Positions 33,713 to 46,539 of a stretch of 64,000 nucleotides of DNA are shown here, piece by piece. Position numbers and translations under genes: made by a program. The number at the start of each line of letters is the position of its first letter. The first letter of the stretch is position 1. The stretch is from Triplophysa rosa (taxonomy: Eukaryota > Chordata > Actinopteri > Cypriniformes > Nemacheilidae): assembly GCF_024868665.1 (NCBI RefSeq), contig NC_079895.1, forward strand, positions 11,947,323 through 12,011,322, in the 5' to 3' direction. Under the pieces are notes generated by a model. That model saw nothing but the letters and a program-made list of their open reading frames with translations. It was not told where the DNA came from and searched no databases.

Positions 33713-36274
33713 GAGAAATATATATGAAATATACATGAGGATACCAAACACTTTATATTTCGGATGTTTCTTTTTTCTTACCCCCGTTTCAAGTTCTGGC
33801 ATCCCAATAAGCTATTGAGTTGTGTGTTTGAGACATCCAAAATGTGTACTGTAGGATGTTCTCCATTAACAGGATCGGGACTGATCTGACCTGTCTGGCT
33901 ACACTTTGGTCTTTATCACTTTCCACAATCATTAAGTCAATCAATTAATTCCATTGATCAAGCAATTGAATGTGTCACCCGCTGATCAATACAGTAATCA
34001 GTCAGGCTTTCACACATCAGGATAAAGGGATCAGTAAATAAGAAACCTCATTACAGTCTGACAAAAGTAATGAAAGAAGTTGATCTGTAGTGGTATGTGT
34101 GAAACTATCCCGCATGGAGTCAGATATAAAAAATGCACATGTAGACATGCACTGCTGGTGGTATGGGCTTATATGACCCCGCCCCTGATTTATGGCCAGG
34201 CAATTGAAGGTGGCGCTGTGATTAATGTGATTTATATGTTTCACAAGCCACGCCTTTTCTAGTTAGGGGTTAGCCATGCAAAAAGACTGTGCTGGATTAT
34301 TGTCTGTTTAACCGTGACCTCTAAATTGTAAGCGGTAATGCAGGAACCAGGATGATGGTAAAACCACGACTAATTCAAAACTGCATATAACTTGATCATA
34401 CAAGCAGAGGAAAATAGGTCTGATTGTAAACTCTTAGTCTGAAATTGAAAATAAAACAGAACTGATTGGAATCACTATTCTGCAGGCGATGCAATGACTG
34501 CAACAGCTATTTCAACAGCTGTATGTGTTTTCAATGTAAAAGATCAAAAAGATCTTTTTCGTATTAACAATTAAAGAGAAAATAAATAAATATTTCAAAA
34601 ATTGATGGAGAACAAGCAAATTAGCTGTTAGCAGATGCTAAGCAACATGCGGCTTCTCTTTTCACACCGAAACAGGAAGATCCGTTCGGTTTGATTTAAT
34701 GTGTGACAGCGCAATGAGATTATCATGTTTTATATATGCTAAAATCCCGTAAAAGCACATTCGCTCAGAGGGGAAGAAAAAGATAAACGTCACTTATGTG
34801 TAATGGATTCTTCAGTATTCTACTGAGACGCCTGAAGGGATAAAACTGACACGAGCAATGCAAGTGCTGCAGTGTGCAGTGAGTTTTGGTATGTTGAGCA
34901 TCAAAACGAAATAAAAAAACATGGAAAATGAAATAAAGTATTATTCAGACTGGAGGATTTGCTATTGTTGATTTTCTTCACCATTCTTCTGTCTTGCATC
35001 TGGTTTTGTCTTACTAGAATTAACTCAAAGATCTTAAATCTGATTCTGACATGATCCTCTTTCAACTGAATGCTATATGGAAACCTTTGCATTTTTTTAG
35101 TAGATTATATGTATTTAAGTATTTTTGAGACATACTACAGTTTTGTGTCAAGAAAAAACTTTAGAAAAATCTAAGAGAAGATTTTAAATGCTGGACACCT
35201 ATCGCAATAAAGAAGATATGCTACCAATAAATCTGTTTTCAATCAGTTACTCAAGATGGTCAAATGATGTCTTATCCCACATGCAGAATGGTTGTGTTTC
35301 AGAAAAAATGCTTCAATGTACCCTACTTAAAAATGATGCAAAAACAAATAAATACCAATAATGTTCAGTGATAAACTGGGCAAAATAATATCTGGTAATG
35401 TGATTGTCAATTTAAAGGTAACAAGAATTCAAACAAAAATCTATTACACAATACAGATGTTTGATAAAGGGCATCTAAACCTCAAAAAAGAGTGTGTTCC
35501 TCTGTGTAACTAAATCGAAAGCAGGACGGGGGTTGGGGGTTCTGGGTGATCTGGTGTAGCTTCGTTCCACTGTCATGTTGATTTTTCTCCAGTAATTCTA
35601 TTCAGAAATCAAATGATGTAATAATAACAGATGTCCTCATTTTCCTTCATCTCCATATAATCTTCTCATAACATCTCCCTTACTGGGACAGAAGCCATTT
35701 GTAATTATCATATTCATGTTAATGATGATAATGTTAATAATGACATGGATGAATATAATAATGTTGTGCTGGGTGATGATATAAGTGTTATGATAATATT
35801 CGTCACATGGAACTACAGATGCATGAAAATAGTACCTTGGAAAGCTTTGCAACTGATGAGCTTGTCTCTTCTCGTCGCCTTCATTGAACATTCTATGCCA
35901 TAATGCAGGGTGCTAAACACTCTATATCTGTGATGAATTAATCCAACGTAATAACTAATAGTAATAAGCGATAAGTGATTACCATATTCTCCACTCATTA
36001 TTATAGCCATATTAGAACCAGAAGAAAAAAAGTTTTGATGTTTAGATTTTTACATAAATTAGGATAGTAGTTTTGAAAGGGTCAGTCACCATTTGGAAAA
36101 TAAAATCTGTGTGCTCTTTCAGCCTTACCCCAAAAATGTGGCATCAAAGACCTGGATGTTTTCTAGACAGTACAGTAGGACTTAAATAGATTGAATAAAT
36201 CGTGCTTGACTTGGAGGTCTCAGTCTCATTTCCCCCACAAAGGACAAAAAAGAATGGCTGGTTCTCAGGTGGAT
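33713..36274. other. Intergenic stretch without recognised features
   Basis: AT-rich, no genes or transposon ends recognised. ATAATG-rich sequence at 35700-35780 is of low complexity. Confidence 0.4.
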
Positions 36275-37253
36275 ATTTACATTTACATTTAGCAGACACT
36301 TTTATCGAACAAGGGTCTTACAAATGAGGTAAACAATGGAAGCAATTGGAACAACATAAGGACAACAAAAAGCATAAGCGCAGTAAAACTGGTCTCTTAT
36401 AGCCTACCACAGTATACAAAGCTAAGGTTTTTTTTTAAAGGATAAGAAAGAGTAGAAAAGAGAGAAGTCAGAACTAATCGGTCAGGTGCTGACGGAAGAG
36501 ATATGTTTACAGCCAATTCTTAAAGATGGCGACAGAATCTGCTGATCTTGTAGCAGCGGGCAGATCATTCCACAAATGTGGAACAGATCCAGAGAAGAGT
36601 GATTTTTTTCCCATTTTGGGATGGCACTACAAGACGTCGGTTTCTGGCCATTCTGGAAGGTGTGATGCCTCGTTGAATGGAGAGGTTGTGATGAATCTTC
36701 GGGTCGGCCGGGATTACAAGCAGTTCTGTTTTTGCAAGGTTCAGCTGCAGGTGATGGTCCTTCATCCAGACCGAAATGTCACTCAGGCATGCTGAAATGC
36801 ATGCAGAAACAGTCCGATCGTCAGGCTGAAATGACAGGTGGACTTGTGTATCATCCGCATAGCAGTAATAGAAAAAGCCAGTTTCTGAATGACAGAACCT
36901 AGGGATGTCATGTATATGGAAAAGAGCAACGGTCCAAGCACTGAGCCCTGAGGCCCCCCTGTATTGAGATGTTGGGACTCCGAGACCTCACCTCTCCAGG
37001 ACACTCTAAATCACCTACCTGAGAGGCAAGACTTGAACCAATGTAGCACCACTCCAGAGACACCCATAGCCTTGAGGGTTGACAGGAGGATGTGGTGGTT
37101 AACTATGTCAAAGGCAGCAGATAGATCCAGTAGGATGAGTACCGATGAGTTAGAGACTGCTCTTGCCAGTCTCAGGGCTTCAATGACCGAGAGCAGTGCA
37201 GTCGCTGTGGAATGACCGCTCTTAAAACCAAACTGGTTGCTGTCCAACATCAT
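36275..37253 (-). pseudogene. L2/CR1-like LINE fragment with broken reverse transcriptase
   Basis: Minus-strand reading from 37253 gives FGFKSGHSTATALLSVIEAL, the motif A region LILLDLSAAFD and the end LHWFKSCLSGR. The next piece carries TGGPQGSVLGPLLFSIYM (motif B). The catalytic YADD motif (36850-36861) is still readable but in another frame, so at least one frameshift separates it from motif B. The last piece, MKDHHLQLNLAKTELLVIP, is the thumb-side region. Toward 36281 the sequence reads CATTTAGCAGACACTTTTAT, a dispersed fish repeat tail. Upstream ORF1 and endonuclease parts are missing. It is a dead, truncated copy from a different lineage than the one in gtf2e1 intron 3. Confidence 0.75.
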
Positions 37254-39059
37254 TTAAGATATCACACAAAACTGAATTAAAAATGACACCAAACAACAGT
37301 ATTTATTTCTCATCCCATCCTGGGTGTATATGATTATCTTTCTTCAAAATAACACAATTAGTATTATATTATGATATTATTATTAGTTATTAATATCCTG
37401 GTTCTTTCTAGCTTTGTAATGCCATTAAATGGGGTACACGTTTTTGAAGCTTCAAAAAACGCATCACAACGCATCCATCATAAATGTAATCCTTATGTGT
37501 AAGAAAAAAACTATTCATATTTTGAGATTACGTTACATTGTATATTGATGTAAACAGATGAAACATGCGTATAATGGCTTTCTGTTTACATGAATATGAT
37601 TATTTTAATATCCTTTTAATTAAACATGCAATTTTGTTTATATTTATAGAATGCTACTTATTGAAATGTTTATACAACTAATCTGGCTTATGTTAACAAA
37701 TCTAACCTTGTTTTTAAGTGATACCGATAACACATACCATTTCACATACTATTTGTTAAAACAAACAAACAACACAACAAAATGGTCCTATAGGGCAATA
37801 ATTCTGACCAATAAAGATGTTAACAGTTCCTTGCAATTGTTCCCTTTGGCTCCTTCCCAGGGGAGTTAACTTTTGTGGAGCTGTTTTATAACAAGTTAAA
37901 TGGAAATGCATTACAAAAGCAGTAAAGAAACCCAGCAGCAGTGCAGGTGCTGAGGTTACCACAGAGAGTTGAACCCAGCCTAGTCATTTAACAATGCTAA
38001 AAGACCTGGAAGGTCTTGTGGGAGACACAGCTCACCTTACTGCCCCACTGCTCCTTCTAAACTGCCTTCCGTTGATTGTCAATTGTCTTCAGCAGTTAGG
38101 ATTATCTCATCTCGCTTGCTGTGTCTGTTTGCTTGCGGCTGCCCAGACATGATGTAAACAAACCCACAGTATGTAGTTTATTTTTATGCTGTGTTTAGCT
38201 GTCGCAAGAAAATAATTATCTAAGAGTGATTTCCTCCCCCTGATTCTCAGACTACGATTTGTCATTCTTTACTGAGACTGCACAGATTCTCTCCACTGTG
38301 ATTCAAGCACCTGATGTTGAAGGCAGAAAGTGTTTAACTACACTCCTGGATCGATGCCAAGTTTAAAAGCACAATTTATAATAAGTTCATTTGCATAGCA
38401 AAAAAGAATACCAATAACTTGAATAGCAATGAGTTTACGTGTGTACTGTATGCTGCAGCATCAGAAATCACCTGGTTAAACGTGGGGGATGGGGGTGGTT
38501 AGTGAATAATGCATGGGTTTGAAAACCTGTGTGCAAAAGTGGCGCAACTGTTGAATAAACTCGCCCTGGGTGTTTATTTAGAAGAGTTAATTCAAGCTAT
38601 CCCATGTGTTGGGAGATGTGTTTACATTCTGTCTTTCCAATCAACCATTGCCACGTGATCCGCATCATGTTCTGCATAATGGGGATGTAAATTGTATAAA
38701 TCAAGGCCCGTGTAATGACTTTATAAGGCTGTGAATCATAGGCACGAAATGACAGTAATACAAAAAGCAACGATCTTGGAATAGCTCCTCTAAAATAATC
38801 TGTTTCCTCCCACTTAGCCCTCTAGCTTTCAGGATTACAAACCGCGATTTTACTGTGAAAAACAGAAGCTTACCATATGGAAAACATGCTTGCTCTGCCA
38901 GACCTGATCGTTCTGTTTAATACATTAATGTAAACATGAGATGATGTGTCTTATCCGTATGTTATTATTTTGCTGTTTGTTGTGTGATATTTATCATTCA
39001 TTACCTCGGACCGAACTGAATATTTTCTTTACCGTCTATTCTCATGTGTGTTTTCTGCA
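37254..39059. other. Intergenic stretch without recognised features
   Basis: No gene or transposon ends recognised. 38640-38780 is repeat-free and moderately complex. Confidence 0.4.
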
Positions 39060-39320
39060 GTGAAACGGAACGCATTCTGCCATGCTAATTGAAAAGGGGC
39101 AGGCGCTCATTACCCTCTCCTCTCAACCAGTCAGGCGGGCTGATAATGGCAGGCATGCGTTTACCCGCCCATTTATATGCAAATCAAACAAATCCCTTAA
39201 GGGATGAATCTGTCCCTTCTCTCAATGCCTCTACTGCCATTGTTAATCCATTACTGTTGCGACCTATGCAAATTCTAAGTCGATTACAAGTGCCCCTTAC
39301 CTGTCTATAAACTGGGTCTG
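39060..39320. promoter_or_regulatory. Candidate enhancer with paired POU octamers
   Basis: Two exact ATGCAAAT octamers (39177-39184 and 39266-39273) lie 89 bp apart in a repeat-free block. The block also holds several homeodomain-type TAAT/ATTA cores (CTAATTGAAA, GATAATGG, GTTAATCC, CGATTACAAG). It sits about 10 kb upstream of the stxbp5l promoter. The octamer occurs at roughly seven places in the whole window, so the pair is suggestive, not proof. Confidence 0.35.
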
Positions 39321-40186
39321 CTGAAAGACTTCTCTTTGCTGGATAAATGGGAACTTCATCAGTTGGTGTAAATGAAGATTAAGGCTCAGGGCTGCTGATG
39401 TTAATAGAACTGGGGTCAAAATGCAGGAAGCAAGATTCACGAAATGTATTGTTGTCTGTGGACCATAGACAATTTGATCTAATTAGTGTGAGGTTTGTGA
39501 TTCTGATGTGGAAAGCAGAGGTGGGTAGATGGACTGTGTTCGTCGGGTAATTATCTCTTTCAAGCGGTAGCTTTCACATTGGGTATTCATTTGTCATTTG
39601 TTTGTAAAGGCCCTTTTAAATCAAAATTGGTCTTGTGTGAAGATGTCTTTTGGCATTGAGGCAATTTGTGTGGTAGTGTACTTCTAAAAGTTGATATCAT
39701 TGAATTTAAAACAACTGAAAGGGAGCATTAGTATGTATGGCAATGTCTCATCTTTGCGGCGTACATGTTAAATGTTCAATAAAATGCTTTCTAGAATAAG
39801 AATCTGCATTAGCTTTAGTAGTATTAGCATGTAGCGAATCATTGTGCATTGGTGTGACCTAAACTAAAGCATATAGCTGTTCAGGTTGGAACCCATGGAC
39901 AATGGAATCCCTCAGAATCCATTATTATTTTAAATTTTGCCCACTCTGTATGCGACACGACATGACAAACGGCTTGTTCTTAATAGGTCAAGTCTGGTGT
40001 CCATACAACTACCCCTTTAAACTTATTTGTTTTTTAGAGCGGTGTGCTGACTTTATACATATTTTAGGCAAATCTAAACTTGCCATGTCATGTTCAGTCG
40101 CAAGTCATGTAAAACCCACCTCATGTCATCGACCCCGCCACAGCCGATCCTTAGCTCTATTATTAGCAACACACACTCACAAACAC
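39321..40186. other. Intergenic stretch without recognised features
   Basis: Nothing recognised except the target duplication ACAAACAC at 40179-40186 that borders the next element. Confidence 0.4.
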
Positions 40187-41157
40187 CAGTGTTGGGAGTA
40201 ATGCGTTACAAAAGTAATGCATTACAGTAACACATTACTTTTTGCTGTAACGCAGTAGTGTAAGGCATTACTAATCAATTTTCAGTAATATTTTACTCGG
40301 TACATGTTCGGTAATGCTTGCGTTACAACAAACTTTTCGCCCGAGATACATTAACAAATCAAAAATCCCGCAATTAAGTTATATTTCCTGTTCGTGAATA
40401 GACGCGTGTGGTGTCATTCATTTCCCTCTGGCTGGTGGAACTATTCGTATTGTAACGCGGCATGATTTCAGCCTCTGAGCTCGAGGTCCGAGTCTATTGG
40501 CCCCGCCCGGTTCGCTGTAAGCGCCAGTGTTGCCAGGGTCGGGAATATACCGCACAATTGGGGTATTTTGAAAATGCAGTTGCGGGAAAAATTATGGAGC
40601 CGCGGGTTGCGGGTTTTTGGGCTACTTTCATAATGTATTGCGGCCGCCAAAATGTTTATTTATATTCTAAGGATAAATGTTAATTGATGAGATTCTTAAT
40701 GTGTATTCATACTCAGATGATTACCTGGCAACTACAGGACCGGCCCGTTCTTAAAAGTGTATGGGGAACAAGCGTCTGACGGCAGGCTGCAGTACAGGGA
40801 GGGACGCGGGAGCTCAGCTCAACCAAAGAGGAAAATATAGCGGTGGTATTAGACAATGCATCCGAATTATGCTTTTACCAATGTTTCGTAAGGTACATGT
40901 CACGTTGCACAATGAAAGAAATCACGCGTGAGAGTACAACAGTTGATTCTTCCGGCTGCCAAATATCACGTTTAAGCAGCTATACGCAGTCTAGAACAAC
41001 TAAAACAACTAAAACATTGACGTGCTTGTACACATTATACATATGCAATAAACGTAACCATGCTTATTTCTTAAGCAAGTTTTTGCATGTCTTACGAAGA
41101 GAAAACACGATTCTCGTCCATTTCCGTGCGTGGCCTCGAGCACACATGGGATCTTTT

Positions 41158-41400
41158 TTAAAGGGACACTCCACCCAAAAACGAAAATTCTGTTATGGAT
41201 TACTCACCCTCTAGTTGTTCCAAACCTGTATAAATTTCTTTGTTCGGTTGAACACAAAGATATTTGGTAGAATGTTAGCAACTGAAAATTCTTTGGCATC
41301 ATTGACTACCATAGCAGAAAACAATATAATAGTAGTCAAAGGTGACCCAGAATTGTTTGCTTTCCTAAATCCCCCAAAACATATGTTGAGTTCATCAGAA
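41158..41400. mobile_element. Family A MITE inside the hAT-like element
   Basis: TTAA at 41158-41161, then AGGGACACTCCACCCAAAAA, TTACTCACCCTCTAGTTGTT and TGTTCGGTTGAACACAAAGA. The right terminus is not recognisable, so the copy is truncated or rearranged. Confidence 0.55.
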
Positions 41401-41689
41401 CAAAAAAATATATACAATACCTAGGAAACCATTCAGATAAGTAAATATAGCAATATAAACGTCTTTTGGCAGTTGTTAACTTTGATTTGACACCGGAAAA
41501 TAATTGGGCTAGTTTTCATTCCTTTTGGGCGGGTTTTGAGGGGTCATTGGGCTGCTTTCAGGAAGCTAGTTAGCAAGATCCCTGTGACCAGCAGCAATGA
41601 CAAGGTAAGCTAACGTTTACATGATGACTAGCTAGAATTCTATATAATCTAGTTCAGTGATGAGATGGAACTATTTTGTATTTAAATAC

Positions 41690-41995
41690 CTTTGAAAAAA
41701 AAATAATTGTATTTTGTATTTAAATGTGTTTAATCTTAGTATTTTTGTATTTTCAAACTGAAATACTTTGCCAATCAACCTCCTTATAAGACTGCATGGA
41801 TGGGCAGTGTATTCAAATACATCCATTTGAAATACAAAATACTATTATTTTGTAATAGAATTTTGAATTGAAATGCATTTAATCTAGTATTTTTTGTATT
41901 TATATGTGTATAGCCTAGTTAATTCAAGAAATCAGCAGTCTAAAGAGGTTGATTGGCAAAAAGTATTTTGTAATTTGAAAATACAAAGACTTATT
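41690..41995. repeat. Palindromic GTATTTTG-rich repeat inside the hAT-like element
   Basis: The facing segments ACTTTGCCAATCAACCTCCT (about 41765) and AGAGGTTGATTGGCAAAAAG (about 41945) are near-exact inverted copies. Both are surrounded by TTTTGTATTT and AAATACAAAAT runs. Confidence 0.6.
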
Positions 41996-42185
41996 TTAGA
42001 ATGTTAAGTTCTACTTCTGTAGTTATTTTGGTGAAAGTAACTCAAAAGTAATACAGGAGTCATGTAACGTATTAAAATTCTGAGACAGTAATATTGTATG
42101 GTAAGGGATTACTTTTAAATAACAGTAACAAGTAATCTGTAATGTATTACAGTTTGGAAGTAACTTGCACAACACTGACAAACAC

Positions 42186-43119
42186 ACTCCTGGACGACAG
42201 TGCTGGTATGATTGTTAGGCAGGTATTTTGAGCCACTGCTATGTTCTGTGTGTGTAAATGTCTGCGGTGAGTCACGCTGGTGACAATCGTATAGTGACAC
42301 CAATTCTGTTGTGACAGGGAGAGGATATCCACCCCCATCACCCCACTGAGATTGTCACAGTGACATCAGAAACAAGCCGCCCTGACATTGCCATCATTGT
42401 TATCTGCTCTAAATTGCTGAATATAGATTCTGGGATGCTGAGGTGCTCAGTGAAATGTTAGGTGATGCATATTCAATGAGTATTGTGAGGAAAAGTTCTT
42501 TATTCTTGACAATGGTTTGATTTTTTAGATAATTTTACAGACATTTTCCACAGGATTTCAGTCATTAGCATGTAGAGTACAAACAATGGCTCAAATCTGC
42601 ATTTGGGCAATTAAGCTACACTTAACAATGTATGAATGCCATTGAATTACATAACAAAATTGAAAAAGTGGCTTTTAGTCTGTCGACGGGGGGAGGGGAT
42701 GGTTGGCGTGCATACGTGTCTTTTGCATTCGCGTTGCGTTCATTCGATTTTTATAATACGTCCGTCTGAGCGGCCAATGTGTCCGGAACGCCAGATGGCC
42801 AGTCCGCCCCTGCTACCTGGTGTCAAAGTTATTTGCAGTGAATGTATGAATCAGTTCCTCTCAGCTTCACACAGATGTCCTATCAAGAAGACACAGGTGC
42901 ATTTTATCACATTAGCTATGACAACCAGAAAGACTCCAAATACTTTTTCATCTCATTGAATAGTTTACTGTACCTTTAACTTTGTCAGCTGCCTCCTTGC
43001 CTTGCAACATCCGAAAGACTGTTCATAATCAGTTTCAGAGTTAGATGTTAGCATGTTGCAAAGCTACATTAAAACAAGGTAAGAGGTGTTTGAAATAGCT
43101 GTCACGTAAGGAGAGTACC
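42186..43119. other. Intergenic stretch without recognised features
   Basis: No gene or repeat termini recognised. Confidence 0.4.
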
Positions 43120-43870
43120 TGTACCTGCCATTTGAAACCTTCATATGTCGCCTCCATAATATATGGACGTCTCCTATTATGCTATTAGGCTTAATGGCTT
43201 AACAATAAGGCTGTTTCCTCTTTTATTGTGCAGAAAGCCACATATCACATAGAGCGAGATGCAATTGTTGTCAAAGGGGATTGTAAACGGCCCCTCTTTC
43301 ATTCCTAATCGCTGAGTGTGAAAGACCACTGTCAAAAAGGTGAACTTTCAGCATCAACTGTAAATAATTGTGGCATCTCCTAACATTCTCAAGTTGTTTT
43401 GCATTGTTAAGAGGGCAGCTGCCAGGCATCACACCTCTATGGGTATTTTGCCACACTCCGTCTCAGTTTTATGCAAATGTTTTCCACAGTCATGCTTTTC
43501 TCAAAGCTATTTCCGACACGCTGTGCACATGTTCACCCGTATATGCTGTGCGTTGAGAATTTATACGTCAGGCATCTTCACAGGGTCTTGCAAATGAGAA
43601 GATAGGACAGGCTAATAGCATGATATACAAATGGTCACATAAAGCTGAAGGTAGGACTGGAGCTCTTGACAGCCTTAGTTTAGAATTCAATTCATCTGAA
43701 GAAGTGCATTAGGCTCGGTGAAGATGAAGGTGGTGAGACTGGAGCGAGGTCCTTTGGCAAGGCTGTTGCCGCCACCATTGTCGCTAATTCAATCTTTCGG
43801 TGTTCACACTCATTTCGATGAAAGCGGACGGATTGAATGGCTGCATCCTTTTCTCATTGTGTTTCATGTT
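43120..43870. promoter_or_regulatory. Candidate conserved non-coding element
   Basis: A repeat-free block of balanced composition with an octamer ATGCAAAT at 43471-43478, several CAGCTG/CATCTG E-boxes and ATTA cores (GCTAATTCAATC, GGCTAATAGC). No ORF with coding character. Assigned by texture only. Confidence 0.25.
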
Positions 43871-46089
43871 TTTTGGCTTTCATGCTGAAAAAAGAAGCCG
43901 TGAATAAGAGGCTGGAGACAAAGACAGCTGCAACCAGTATCATGAGATCTTCACATGTTATTTGACTGCTGATTTCTTTCTTTCTTTCTTTCTTTATTTC
44001 TTTCTTTTATCCACTGATCTTTGAGTGACTGCTTTTTTCACCAAGAAAGTTTGAGAAGAGACCTAACACCTGAGGCAGAAAAGACCACAAATAAAGCCTG
44101 ATCCAAAAACAGTGCAGGTGTGTAGGCGGAAAAATCGATAGTACAGATAAAAAAAGTAGATGGTGGAGCTGAAGGTATATGTAAGTTTGGAAGCACAAAA
44201 ATGTATTTGTGTTCGGAATGATAAATATGTTGACTCAGTTAATAATTCAGTTTCTTTTAAAATATGTGAAATTGTATTTTTTGTTCAAATGAAGAGAGAT
44301 GAAGAGCAATATAAAACATATTCATATATTCAAACCTCATTACATAAAATGTGGACACATTAGCCACAACACGTTCGAGTAAATAAAAAATTCCATTCAA
44401 GTCATATGTTTGCCCTAATTGAAAAACAACGGCTTCATTTTGAGTGACTGGCCTTTGAGAAAGTCTTGATTGTGGTGACAGGGCTGACGGTTATTGTGGG
44501 TGCTGAACAGAAAAGGACAGTTACACAATGGATGCTGTCAAGAACCTGACAATTATATTTTAATAATTATATTCCTTACGCTAAACAGCAAGTTAATTTA
44601 TGACCCAGAAGGCACATGTGGATGTGCTCGTGGGACTCATTTATTTTAATTCCCATGGATGAGAAACGGAGCAGTGTGTCATTTTATTCTGTGGTTACTG
44701 CATGAAATATGCAAAACATGAATTATTGAATATTAAATGATTGACGTTTTGAAGGTCTTTGTGAGAGTTTGTTATTAAGTGAAAGGGCCAAATGTACTTC
44801 AGGCTATACTTTTACTTTACACTCATAAACTGTGAGATGGAGTTGCCTTAGGCTGTTCTGCCTCAAGCCCTAGTGGGGATGTACAATTAAGAACACTTTT
44901 TTAAACTGAGTTGACAAGCCTCTAGTGTTTAATGGGTGTTTAATTTAAGACTTGCTGACAGATCTGAACATTCTGTGTGAAAGCACCCCTGGTTTTGTCC
45001 CCATCTGAGCAAGTGTGAATATGACTTCCTTTGGCAGGTGTGTTAGTGTTGTCTCAGGGTTTAAACCTGGTCAAAATGTATGTAAATGCCAAAATAAACA
45101 GACTTAAGGTACAGTAGAACATGTGTATGGTCTGAGTTAGAAAACTATAGTATGAAACTGTTGTTTACCAAGATACAAGATCAAGCTCTTTTAGATAGAA
45201 AAAGCAGCTAATTTTCCTCAAAGGAAAAAGGCAGGATATAAAACACACCATAGACAACATGGATCACATTTATGAAATATATCCAGCTCAATGTGACAAA
45301 CCACAATATTTATTTTACTTGTTTTATGTCAGTTTGTTCAAGAAATGTGGCCAAAACTGGTTAACTGTAATACAGGACAAATTAGTAAAACATTGGGTTG
45401 ATACCTTACAAAAAATGTTGACACTAAAACATGTGCCAACCAGGCAGACCACAATTTTGAACATTTTGTTCTGACCATGATGTTCAGTATATGTCACTTA
45501 GAATAAACCTTTAAAAGGACCTTTCAAGATCATCACTAGCACTATTGATCTGGAGTAGCTCTACTGTTAAAGACAGTAAAAAGATCAGTAAAAAAATGTG
45601 CAAATATGACATGAATTTCAGTTGATCTAATGACAAGAATTTAGACTTTGTCAAACAGAATAGGGTTTTCAACACAGTCTATGTGTTTTTCTTTACTTTG
45701 CTTGTCATTTAATATAACTGTTTTATCCTGAGCAGCATACAGTACAATAATTGTATGGACAGCTTCTCCCTAGAGACACCTGGCGTGAAGTGCCTTCTTC
45801 AAGGACACGGTCATGACAGCACACAAGTGGGTTCTTGGTTACCCGTGTGTCACATCTACCTGGGATCAAATCTAAAGTACAACATGTATACTAACAGACA
45901 TCCACCGTAAACATGAACCTTTTTGTTCATTTATGAGCATGATACCTTATTTTTGCAGATTTTTTAAAAAGGACTATTCACATTCTAAATTATCCACCAC
46001 CTGCATTGACAATGGTCCTCCACATCATTTTGCATAATTTTTATAGTCAATCAGAACACCCTAACTGCATTGTACTTTGGGACACCTGA
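43871..46089. other. Intergenic stretch with a TTTC microsatellite
   Basis: A (TTTC)n run is at 43975-44008. Around 45775-45860 the text CTTCTTCAAGGACACGG recalls a dispersed fish repeat. Nothing else recognised. Confidence 0.4.
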
Positions 46090-46340
46090 CGTGCTCATGA
46101 TCTCTAATCCGTGTCTGCAGGTTCGAGCGGGATAATTAGCGCAGTGGACCCGTCGTGCAGCACACACCCCGTGCTGTTGTCTTGGCAGCTGGGCTATCTT
46201 CGATGTTGTTTAGCCTGTGGGAGCGATGAAGAGGATTATTTGGCTTTTTTTTCTCACTCCCAAATCCTTTCAACAAAGGGATTTCTTTTGTAATACATCC
46301 ACAAAGCAGCAGAGGGAGAAGGCCCCAACTGAGTTCCTTT
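46090..46340. promoter_or_regulatory. Candidate conserved non-coding element with CpG-rich core
   Basis: A short, CpG-containing, repeat-free block (around CGAGCGGGATAATTAGCGCA) preceded by TGTCTGCAG, which mimics a splice acceptor. The downstream 60-codon ORF shows no recognised domain and no suitable donor context was established, so it is listed as non-coding. Confidence 0.25.
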
Positions 46341-46539
46341 AGCGAGCAAGCCTTAGTCGTGATAGGTCACATCATAATACAACTAAGATAAGCAAGTCTA
46401 AATGTTTGTGTGGGGAGGGATGTTTGGTCAATGACACATTGCATTGGGAGAAAAGCTGTGAGTGATGTAATGCTTAATCCCAACATCCCGGATTCTCATT
46501 GCTTTATTCGTAGATGTGAAGAATTCACACAAGCATGTA

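Larger units (their letters stand above)
40187..42177. mobile_element. hAT-like transposon, non-autonomous, with exact 8-bp target duplication
   Basis: The 1991-bp element starts CAGTGTTGGGAGTAATGCGT and its right end is GTAACTTGCACAACACTG. The terminal part is rich in alternating GTAA/TTAC motifs at both ends (AAGTAATGCATTACAG and AATGTATTACAG). Identical 8-bp flanks ACAAACAC occur at 40179-40186 and 42178-42185. No transposase was recognised inside. It carries two further repeats: a family A MITE arm from 41158 and a palindromic block at 41690-41995. Confidence 0.8.

Noticed and set aside
46111..46293. 60-codon ORF as a new gene
   Set aside because: No known domain and no supporting donor; kept only as a candidate non-coding element.
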